Part shown: piece by piece, positions 56,001 to 64,000 of the stretch
How the letters are laid out: each line of letters begins with the position of its first letter
How positions within the stretch are numbered: the stretch's first letter is position 1
NCBI RefSeq assembly: GCF_000972845.2
Contig: NC_040032.1
Coordinates: 14,082,002 to 14,146,001, forward strand
Length of the DNA: 64,000 nt
Direction: 5' to 3'
Source: Larimichthys crocea
Taxonomy: Eukaryota > Chordata > Actinopteri > Sciaenidae
Made by a program: the position numbers and the translations under genes
The notes under the pieces: model-generated
Told to the model about the DNA's origin: nothing
Seen by the model: only the letters and a program-made list of their open reading frames with translations
Database searches by the model: none

Positions 56001-59000
56001 TTGTCCCTTTTTCTTTAAAGAGCTCCCCCTCCTTTACATCCAGAGGTGCAAATGTCACTTACACAATACGCTGCTGTATTTCCTCATAGTTGAGCCTAAG
56101 CGTGTGACTGTTTATCCTTTGTCAACAAAGCTCTCACGTCACAGAAACCGCCTTTTTGAAATCAGATGGTGACAAGTGGGTGACATGGAGAGGAAGGGTT
56201 GTCACTGTAGGAACACTATCTCCATCTGTTGCCAATGGGTGGTATCCTTTATCATGTGGTTTACCCACCAGCTTGGACCTTTGGATGACATATGTAATTA
56301 TTGTAAACATGGCAGGAGGTCTGCAGGGTGAAACATCACGGGGGTTTCCTGCTGTCATGTATGACATTTTTGCTGTGTAGTTTGTTGTCTAATATGAGCA
56401 ACCTGAGTCAGTAGATGTAGTCCACTGATAGACTACATTCTTCCTCCCCCGTCAGGTGTCTGTTGCGGTTTTCATTAAGGAACAGCAAATGACATACGGC
56501 CACACTCAGGTGGAGACGCCAAATCCAGCAGAGTAGCAAAGGTAGCCGTGTTCAGGGAGCCAGAAAACAAACCGGGTTCACCCTAAACCTGCTGCAGAAA
56601 TGAAAGAGAGATGAGATGAGACAGAGACATTCCTGCACAAGTCACGACAGATCATAACGTTAGAGACATTACTTCATGTGTAAGCTTTAAAATTGGGATA
56701 CTAGTATACATGCAAATATGGAGACACTTTAAGTTATTAAGTGTTTTTTTATTTTACAAATTATCAACAGAGGATAAAGGACAAGGGCATGTTCAATTTC
56801 ATCATTTGATTACTTTGTCCCCTTCTCTCTCTCCAGTGATTGAAGGTTGACCTACATGTAATGAAAGTGTTTGTTCAGTGTGCGAGGGCACTCGAAGCTG
56901 CAAGGACAGGGGTGACCGTCCTTTTTGTTCCTCTTCTCTTTCTCTTCCTATCTCAGCTGCCGCTTTTCCTTCTTGAGGTGTTCTAATTTTAGCCAAGCCA
57001 TTTGTTATAACCCGACAGGAATCCCTTTGTATGTGTAACTTATCACAAACCTTTTGAAATGTAACATTAAATTACATGGCTCACACAGCGATAGAAACAT
57101 TTGGCTATGGCGTATCAACCCAGCAAGGAATTGTTCAAACTCTGGAAGAAAGTCAATGTCACTGCATGACTCATGAAAAACAGCTCAAGTGTGTAAAATA
57201 CTTCACTAACTCCCTGGTATCTTTATTTGCACTCGACTGTAACATGCAGTCACAAAGTCTACAGCTTTTTGGCATCCGTTGCCTGGTACTGTCTGTCATT
57301 TGCACATGCAATAACTCCCTGCACAGAGCGAACACAACCTGAATATGAGATGCAAAAGTTGCATTTCTCCTTCAGCACTTATTAATCAATGAGTGGAAAT
57401 GCTGTTTAGGATTGGGTAGTAAACATTTTAAAGTAACGAGGGAATGAGCCCCCTGTTTTAAAGTGAATTTGAATCTCTAGTAGTCAATATTTAATCTCCT
57501 ACATGATGCCAATCAGTTAGCTGGAGATTGTGAAATTCCACCTGCCCAACATCAGAGGCTGACTATCCTGACAAATATTTATATAATGTTTATATAATGT
57601 TAACTTTGGGTTTGATTCTCCTTCAACTCTTTTTTTCTGCTATTGTAATCTTTACTGCTGCGTCGTCCTAAATGATGACAGAAGTATTTATCCGACCACC
57701 TCTGCACTGTGTTTGTGTCTGACAGGGTGAAGAGGGGCCTCCCAGCCTGGAGTATATCAAGGCCAAGGACCTGTTCCCCCAGAAGGAGCTGGTGAAGGAG
57801 GATGAAAGCCTTCAGGTGAGCCGAAATAGTTTTCATCAACTACCGCTCGAGAGCACAGCCCCATCCGCTCTGACATCCAGCTGCATGTCGGCGACCAGGA
57901 GCTGGAGAAAAGTCAGAGCGTGGCACTCGTGGGATTATGACCTCATCTCCCGTCCTGGCTCCTGGTGTAGCGCTCTGAAACACCACTGCATGGAGTGTGA
58001 TTGCCAGGACATTACAACAAGAGTCACAACTCAGCAGGCTCGATGCCAGACACTGAAGAAGAGATGATGACACTGGCCAAGAAGAGCTTTTTTTATTTTT
58101 TATTTATGGGATTGCTCTGCCGATCAGCGTTCAATACACAAAGTTAATTAAACAACTCGGTGGAAAACAAAATATTTGCATTTTAATTAAGGCACCGCCC
58201 TCGCTCTGCAGATAAGACACCAAAGAAACAAAATTATCAGTATTTATTTAGCAAAGAGAATAATAAATTTGTCTGCCATATTAAAGTGGAAATGGAAAAC
58301 ATTTTGGCTTTAACTCGTTATGAAGCAAATGTTGATGCACAGTGTGATGGCTGTAGAATAATGACACATCCACGCTTTAGATTTGTTCCCTACAAACCTC
58401 GCTTTCGCTTTACAAGTCTATCTGTCACCAGGCACAATATTTCCGGTGGAAAACAGAGTCTCCATTTGTGAGAAAATTACACCTTTTTTCTCCCAAACTG
58501 TGTTATTCCTGTCAACACATGCCATTACAGTATTCTTTAGCTTGTTTCCAAATTCTATATTAAATTGGGACGAATTTCATTGACTTCTTCAGTGAACGTG
58601 CTTCTTTCTTCTGATGTTGAGCATTTTTTACCAGAGCTAGACTGAGCAAAACCGAAAACAGTTCAGTCTTTGCCACAGTGGCACAAATAATAACACCGCT
58701 TTGAAATGTGACGGGAGAAGTTGAAAAGCTGTGTTTTTTTCATTTTGTATGCAGTTTTGTATTTATGCAAGATCTTAACAAGAACAGAAGGAAGTTTTGA
58801 AAGCAGGAAGTCGCCGAAAACGATGACAAAGCTTTGGTGTGTGAAGTGTGAAGGGGCTGAGGAAGGTGATTCATTCCTTTCGGTAGTAGTAGCAGTCATC
58901 AAACAGATTATTAGATCACAGTTTCCAAATCACCTCTTAATTACTCAATTAAAGAATTAAAGTTTTATCCCTCAAGGTTTAACCTTTCATCCTCTCAACC

Positions 59001-62000
59001 TCAAATCTGCATGTCCTTCATTCCTTAGCTGCCCACAAACTGTCAATCCATACAACACTAGTCTTGTCTCAGTGTTGCCTCAAAATTTAGTCTCACTGTG
59101 AATCGGACACACCCTTTTTTAATTCTCAACTTATTTACGCTGCAGTAAGATTTCTGATTTGTAGGAGTGTCTCTGCTGTCGGGCTGTGTCTGAACAAAGC
59201 ACACACACTGCAGAGGATAAAGGACGAGACAGGTTAAAAGCATTTAGTTCACTGGAGTGAGAGGGGTTTATAAAACTATTTGACAATGGAGAGATGCCAG
59301 TGGCAAAATTGTGATTGGTAACTGTGTGGAGTGTGCCCTCTGCGGTGTTGAGTCCGCGCTCTCTGGCTGTCTGCTGGTTAATGGAGCCGAGCATCAAGTG
59401 TCTGGAGATGTGGACAAAGTGAAGGTGGAGGGATTTGGACAGCCTCGGGTCACGAGCTGATGTTTCTGTTTTTATGATTTTCAATCGAAGCTTGTTTCCA
59501 CTTGGGTTGCAATGGACTGCAGGGAGCATCGACCTGCTCAAAAAGGCTGTGCTTCACTTTTATTATTATTAAAGGGTCGTGCATCAGAGGACTTTCATGT
59601 CAAAGGTCCTGCTTGATTTCTTTATTTGAATCACTTTACAACTATGTTTTTGCACTGGCCTCCTCCTGCATTCACACATGCTGCACACATTGTGTCTCTG
59701 TTTTTGTGCATTTCTTTGTGTGCACGCACACCCATGATTGTGTCTCTGACAGCTGATGCACCTAAGTGCTGCTTTCCCGCAGGCAAATTATGGGCATTCC
59801 CTACCCCGCCATATTAAATACCCCGCTGCTGCCTCCCCCCTCCTGCGTGCGTGCAAGCTGCGGTGCATGCTTGCATTTGTGTGTGTTTGCACACGTGCCT
59901 CTCCTCGCAGGCAGGCTGCTTTAACCGGAAGTCACGACTCGCAAGTCAGAGAGCGTTATTCACGGGTCTTTCTCTCTCTCTCTTTCTCTCTCCCTTCCCC
60001 TTTTGGTCTTTCTATTTTTTTCTAAGTATTTCTGCTGCTGAAGGCTTCATAGAGCAAACGTGACACAGTATCTTCTGCTGCACTTGCTGGCTTGCCGGTG
60101 ACTCATGCGTCTACTTTTGGAGTACTGCTTGTTTAATGCAGCTCTCAGTCTGTACAGCATGTTAACTATGGCACGCTCAGCAGGACACTATAGATCTTTT
60201 CCATTGCAGAGCAGCACACAAACTTAGTGGCTGTCATCGCAGCCATTTCTGCTGCTGCCGAGGCAGCTCATGATAAATGCAAATAAGCTTTAGATTAACC
60301 TTTTCTCCTGTGTCTCTGTCACAGTCAACAACTTCCAGCCGCGTTTGTCCGCCTGTCAATTTAAAGTTAAAGTTGGCTGTGTTTCTAAAAGCATGCCAAA
60401 TTTAACTGTCGGATTTTAGATATTCCATTTTTAATAAGTGCGGGTTGCCAGGGGGCCTGCAGCACTATATTTGGCTCTGTTGGTGTCTGAGTGCAGAGTA
60501 CTACGTGCTCCATTTCCCAGGTTAAAGCTGTACTCTTTCCCTGCACCGACTCCCACACACATTTTCACTTAGAGATGAGCAACAGCAGGTGCAGTGATAA
60601 ATGTCAGGGGTTACGTTTATGTTTTTATCACAAGCTCTCTGGACCGACAGTCGTCAATAATCTGATGAAATGACGGCTTCTAACCTCTTCCCAGTTGACC
60701 GTATTCCAAGACTTGTTCTGGTTTAGATTTATTACACGCACTGGCTCTTTTTTGGCATGAGCTGAGTGCACGTCGACGTGTGTTTGTGTGTCTGTTTATC
60801 ACGTCCAGCTCGTTCGCCCTGTCCACTAACTAAAGCTGTTCTCTTAACCGAGTTGCCTAATGTTGTTTCAAGTAAGCCCGATTTTTCTGACATCTTACCA
60901 TAATCCCACCATCTGCCCTGCTGCATGTCCTCTTTTAACATGCACCACTGGGTCCTCCTCTGCGTGACTCAGCAGTGCATGCTAATGCAGGATGAGGTAA
61001 TGTTGTCTCCAGGCAACACTGTTGTCCTCGCTACTGGCGACCAAACAACGAGACCTGGGTTGCAATTCGCGGTCCCCGATCACTATGATTATGTTAGAAA
61101 GTGCTGACTAAGATGTGTGAAGAGGTCATGTAAATGAGGAGGAAATGAGGAATGAATCGGTGAAACACAATCCTCGATTTGTCAGATGAGAAGGAGGGAT
61201 GTCTGAGCAGTAATATATCTCTCAGCAGACTTTCACATGAGCCAGAAGGGATGTTTTCTTTTTTTCTTTTTTACGCTCTGTACATAATGTTATAGCTTAA
61301 ATCCTCCTTACCGACAGCAGCCATGAAAGGTCATCAAGGTTTAAATCCCTTAAAAGAAGCAGCTCCTGTAAGTAATACATCACAAGCAGCATTTAGCAGA
61401 GTGGTCAGGGTGAACGAGGCTGACCGCTCCGAAAGTGGTCAGCCTCGTCCATTTTTATACGAGTAGAGACATTGTTCAGAAGTTGGCAACTGCAGCCGTG
61501 TGTCTCTTCCACGTGGTCGGCTTTTAAAGCTAATGCTCTGCCTCGGAGTGAAATGAAAAATGTTTTCTATTAACCTCTGTTGGGAACCAATTATCTTAAT
61601 GTAGGGGTTGAAGCCAAAGCAAGAATATTAATGGACAGTTCGGGATCCCTCGCTGTACCGTCAGCACTGGTGCAGACAGCCCTCCCCTCCCAGCCCTGCC
61701 TCTTGTATGCCTGCTCGCTCATCCAGACTCCCCAACAAGCCCTCTGTGTTCACAAATGTCCCTCTGTTACTACTGCGTGCTAATTGGACAGCTACACGAT
61801 CACACTGTTCCCACCCCCTCGTGCCCCTTTTTGTCATGTTTGTAAAGTCACTCTGTTATTCTTTGAAAAATGTCAACGCTGTTGCAATTATGATACTTGA
61901 GTTTAATTAACGATACCAGAACAATTCCTTTCATATTTCCCTTTTTAGTTAAGAAGCCAAACTGTAATTTTGTTTAATACAAATCATCTCCATGGGGTCT

Positions 62001-64000
62001 TGAGTTGGCAAAATTCTTTTTCTTGGTCTTTGTTTTCAAGCATCTCAAAGCTTCTCTGTTGACTAGTTAAAATGTTGTTGTTTTTGTAGCCACGTTAACA
62101 ATGTGGCTTTGGGAATGGTGATTGGGGTCCCTTTGTGGGGTCCAACGGTCAGCTTGTTGATCCCCCACCAAACATTCAAGACATTCCCTGACTCTTCCTC
62201 TAGTGCAACAGGTCCAGTAAACTATCTCATCTACAAGACATTCAGTTCCCAAATGTTGAATCCTACTGACTCTTGCTCTACAAACGGGTGTCTTACCAAG
62301 ATGTCTGACCCAACACCTGATTACTCAGTAGATCAACAATCAGTAGGGTTCATCAGGTGCCTTCAGTAAGGCGTGCCATTGATTGTACAAGTCTCTGACT
62401 TCTGCTGACTTCAAGAAGACATTCCTTCATTTGGTGTTTTGATGATGATAGCGGTGAACACTATCTACCATAGTCCATAATCTTCCATAGGTGTTCAACT
62501 GAGTGGAGATGTGGAGACTGTGAAGGTCTATCATATGACTCACATCATTACCATACTCATCCATCAAACCATTCATTGACCCCCACATGTCCTATTGATG
62601 GGGTCATTGTTGTCCTGGAAGAGGCGATATCCATCAGGATAGAAATGTTTCATCACAGGATAAAGGTGACCACTCAGAACGACTTTGTATTGATTTGTGT
62701 CGACCTTTACCTCTTAGTGGACCCAAACCACGACAGTAAAATGACCCCCACAGCATGACGGAGCCACTAGATCACCTCCCTTTAGGGGTCAAGCTTCAGG
62801 CTGTCTCTTGGTCGCCACACATGCTCTCGCCAACTTGTCAAGAATATGTTAATGGTTTTAGCTCAAAGCTATGCCCTAGTTAATGCCTACACTACCCTAG
62901 ACTGTGTAAATGGATGTTGTGATTTTACTCCCAGTAGACCCAACAAAGCGTGACAATAATCAGGGCTTGGTGTCATCTTTTTGCTGTTTTAAACTTCAAC
63001 AATCTGCTTGTTTTGTGTCTCTACAGGTGCCATTCCCAGTTCTTCAGGGGGAAGGGGTGGAATATCTTGGCCACGCCGATGAAGCCATCATTGCCATTTC
63101 TAACTACAGGCTCCACATCAAGTTCAAGGACTCGGTCATCAACGTGAGTGCCAGTCACGGACAATTAAATGCACACAGAAAATTCACTTCAGTCCAAATG
63201 GCACCAGTGTCTGTGTGATCTCTGCTGCTGCCATGCCATTACAGAAGCCAGTAGTAAGAGAGAGGAGGCTGTAATGTGTAGTTTGGATGGACGCAGGCTT
63301 TTTCCCTTCCCCCATATAAATTTTATAAACACATAATTGTGCTAACAAGGCAAATAAACCAACCAAGTATTTTACATGGGGCACACGTAAGGTGGTTATA
63401 GTAATATCCCAGCATAGCTGGCACGAAGTTGTTTGTACCAGGATCGTACCACAGGAGTAGCGGGTCCTCTGATCTTCAGGCTGGGGGGGTTTAATGTGAC
63501 ATCTAGGCTCCAAAGGCCCGGCCTCTGTTGGCACTGACGTGCAACAGCTCGCTCCTGCTGACGTCAGGCCTCACTCAAAGACAAACAGGCCAATTGTTTG
63601 CATTCACTGGCAGCAGAATTCCTCCTTCTTTCCCAAATCCCTGTCATCTTTTCCAGAAGGGTTCAGCTTCTGGAAAAGATGACAGGGTTTTAAAAAAAAA
63701 AGGAGGTGGAGGAGGTGAGGGCAGATCACCAGGATGTTCAGGACAGCTCCACGTTGAGTTACTTTAGCATCAGATTAACGGTGCCTATCAGACTGCTTTC
63801 CTACCGTGCAGAGTCCTGCTGTGACTCCCGCAGCACAGATGAACTGTGTATGAAGGCCAGCAAAGCCACAACCTCTAACCCACAATCCCCTTCACAACTC
63901 CTCCCCTGCATCTGAGCTGTTTTCTTGCCCTTTGCTCCCGTCCCATGTTTGTCTTTCTCTCCATGATTTCCATTCGGCTCGGTCATGTGCTGCAAGTAGC
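43946..64000 (+). CDS. mtmr4: MTMR4, myotubularin-related phosphatase (5' part only)
   Basis: Known role of the family member: removes the 3-phosphate from PtdIns3P and PtdIns(3,5)P2 on early endosomes; the full protein has PH-GRAM, phosphatase and C-terminal FYVE domains. Visible here are the start exon (43946-44046) and coding exons 57726-57815 and 63027-63143, giving 70 residues: MGEEGPPSLEYIKAKDLFPQ ... LQ then VPFPVLQGEGVEYLGHADEA and IIAISNYRLHIKFKDSVIN, the beginning of the PH-GRAM domain. MTMR4 is chosen over MTMR3 because of the MGEEGPPSLEYI start and GEGVEYLG segment. The phosphatase and FYVE domains lie beyond position 64000. Confidence 0.93.
46893..47110 (-). repeat. MITE-like repeat B copy
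   Basis: AAGTCCAGTGTGTGAGATTT, TATTGCCAGAAATTGAATAT, AGAGTCCGCCGTGTTTCTAC, AGTAGTCCAAAGTGGACAAA and TTTGCAATCTGCAACCTCAT. Inverted relative to the copies at 12.6 and 52.9 kb. Confidence 0.8.
48591..48614. repeat. Perfect 24 bp palindrome
   Basis: CTGTAATTTTTA directly followed by its exact complement TAAAAATTACAG, without a spacer. Confidence 0.97.
50126..50160 (+). other. G-rich tract, G-quadruplex candidate
   Basis: G5-T-G8-T-G4 then a GGG after an eight-base gap, so four or more G-tracts lie within 30 bases. It lies about 240 bp upstream of the candidate exon ending at 50440. Confidence 0.7.
50191..50208. repeat. (GAA)n repeat
   Basis: Six GAA units followed by a GGGGGGG run. Confidence 0.95.
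50396..50440 (+). CDS. mtmr4: Candidate alternative MTMR4 first coding exon
   Basis: An ATG (G at -3) opens 15 codons, MSLVGRVSCSMLNCF, ending exactly at a consensus donor TTT|GTAAGT in phase 0. The next coding exon (57726) also starts in phase 0, so the product would be MSLVGRVSCSMLNCF-GEEGPPSLEY. The surrounding 250 bp are GC/GA-rich like a 5' UTR. It is supported by frame, donor and position only; I cannot show that it is transcribed. Confidence 0.45.
51370..51770 (+). repeat. Dispersed repeat A, best copy
   Basis: CAGCAGGCATAATGTTTGCC, GACCATCTTAGTTTATATTT, CATCCATCCAGCAGTTGTTG, AGGCATTTCACTCTTAACTA, AAAGTCAGGGGATCCAAAGA and TTAGGATTCATCCTCTGGGG. This block order is that of a very abundant percomorph interspersed repeat; I cannot name its class with confidence. 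Confidence 0.82.
52840..53075 (+). repeat. MITE-like repeat B copy
   Basis: GTTGCAGATTGCAACTAACT, CCAGTGTTTGGTTTGTCCAA, TCTGGGCTACTGTAGAACTA, CACTGTAGACATAAACAGAA, TTTCAGGTGATTATACACTA, and ending AAACTGGACC near TTTTT. Same orientation as the 12.6 kb copy. Confidence 0.8.
54558..54620. repeat. Interrupted (GT)n microsatellite
   Basis: About 60 bp of GT with single GC and CA interruptions. Confidence 0.95.
57726..57815 (+). CDS. mtmr4: MTMR4 coding exon 2
   Basis: 30 codons, acceptor GTGTCTGACAG, donor CAG|GTGAGC, phase 0. It encodes GEEGPPSLEYIKAKDLFPQK then ELVKEDESLQ. Confidence 0.95.
61414..61448. repeat. Perfect hairpin, 12 bp stem
   Basis: ACGAGGCTGACC and GGTCAGCCTCGT, separated by 11 bases. 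Confidence 0.97.
62330..62830 (-). pseudogene. Decayed Tc1/mariner-like transposase remnant
   Basis: Read on the - strand, the block CATGCTGTGGGGGTCATTTT, then GGACCCA, CATTTCTATCCTGATGG, CAGGACAACAATGACCCCAT, GTCAATGAATGGTTTGATGG, CTTCACAGTCTCCACATCTC and AGTTGAACACCTATGGAAGA follows, in order, the catalytic-region layout of fish Tc1-like transposases (the last blocks correspond to the 'QSPDLNPIEHLW' region). The frame is interrupted by stops and indels, so it is inactive. No terminal repeats were recognised. Confidence 0.7.
63027..63143 (+). CDS. mtmr4: MTMR4 coding exon 3, PH-GRAM start
   Basis: 39 codons, acceptor TCTCTACAG, donor AAC|GTGAGT, phase 0. It encodes VPFPVLQGEGVEYLGHADEA then IIAISNYRLHIKFKDSVIN. 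Confidence 0.96.
63144..64000 (+). other. mtmr4: MTMR4 intron, truncated by the window end
   Basis: Intronic sequence after coding exon 3. Apart from the long hairpin at 63639, nothing recognisable. Confidence 0.65.
63639..63687. repeat. Perfect hairpin, 21 bp stem
   Basis: The arm 63639-63659 (starting CCCTGTCATC, ending CCAGAAG) is exactly complementary to 63667-63687 (CTTCTGG...GACAGGG), with a 7-base loop GGTTCAG. The stem extends by three more A-T pairs beyond one mismatch. It is the longest perfect inverted repeat I saw in the window. Confidence 0.97.

Larger units (their letters stand above)
44047..57725 (+). other. mtmr4: MTMR4 intron (13.7 kb)
   Basis: GT-AG intron between the start codon exon and coding exon 2. 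It contains repeats A and B, a palindrome at 48591, G-rich and GAA tracts with a candidate alternative first exon at 50.1-50.4 kb, and a long GT tract. Otherwise no supported gene. Confidence 0.7.
57816..63026 (+). other. mtmr4: MTMR4 intron (5.2 kb)
   Basis: GT-AG intron. It holds an ETS-like ACCGGAAGT at 59924-59932 in a GC-rich patch, a hairpin at 61414 and a decayed Tc1-like element near the right end. No other gene seen. Confidence 0.7.

Noticed and set aside
59920..60060. Possible promoter at ACCGGAAGT with a TC-rich tract
   Set aside because: A single ETS-like motif and pyrimidine tract, no donor in phase with MTMR4 and little CpG enrichment; left as a note only.
61030..61100. tRNA-like GGTTGCAATTCGC sequence
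   Set aside because: Only a box-B-like stretch; no cloverleaf, box A or A-rich tail could be found around it.
57726..63143. Assignment to MTMR3 rather than MTMR4
   Set aside because: MTMR3 starts differently (MDEETRHSLECIQANQ); GEEGPPSLEYI and LQGEGVEYLG match MTMR4.

Overview
This is eukaryotic nuclear DNA from a ray-finned fish, very probably a percomorph teleost. Genes are split by GT-AG introns, there are many CA/GT microsatellites, and most of the DNA between exons is ordinary sequence scattered with short transposon remnants typical of percomorph genomes. I see no operons, prokaryotic genes, rRNA, tRNA or CRISPR. Gene identities rest on recognising protein families by eye; no database was searched.

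Three protein-coding genes are present. (1) RNF43 on the + strand, positions 523 to about 28,930. Its 5' exons lie before the window. Eight coding exons are visible and encode the protease-associated (PA) ectodomain, transmembrane helix, RING-H2 domain and long Ser/His-rich tail, followed by a 2.8 kb 3' UTR. One 22.6 kb intron (637-23203) fills the first third of the window. (2) HPD (4-hydroxyphenylpyruvate dioxygenase) on the - strand, 35873 down to about 30,025. It is complete: 14 coding exons join without frame conflict into 395 residues, with all three iron ligands present and one GC-AG intron. (3) MTMR4 (myotubularin-related phosphoinositide phosphatase) on the + strand. Only its 5' part is inside: an exon ending in the start ATG (43946-44046), two further coding exons (57726-57815, 63027-63143), and candidate promoters and first exons at about 38.3-38.6, 42.7-42.9 and 50.2-50.4 kb. 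The gene runs off the right end.

Layout: 1-26121 RNF43 introns and exons; 26122-28930 RNF43 3' UTR; 28.9-30.0 kb a short convergent intergenic gap holding a SINE and a retroposon tail; 30.0-35.9 kb HPD; 36-38.3 kb intergenic; 38.28-38.83 kb a CpG-rich promoter with five CCAAT boxes; 38.9-64 kb mostly MTMR4 5' introns, with a LINE reverse-transcriptase fragment (about 40.65-41.25 kb) and a decayed Tc1-like transposon (about 62.3-62.8 kb).

The three genes are not a functional unit. RNF43 removes Frizzled receptors and dampens Wnt signalling, HPD acts in tyrosine breakdown, and MTMR4 dephosphorylates endosomal phosphoinositides. The notable points are the gene order (HPD between RNF43 and MTMR4), two exact TCF/LEF-type motifs in the large RNF43 intron, the GC-AG intron in HPD, alternative MTMR4 first exons (one adding a short Cys-containing N-terminus), and a set of short, nearly perfect hairpins that resemble template-switch mutations. 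I found no convincing undescribed biological system.
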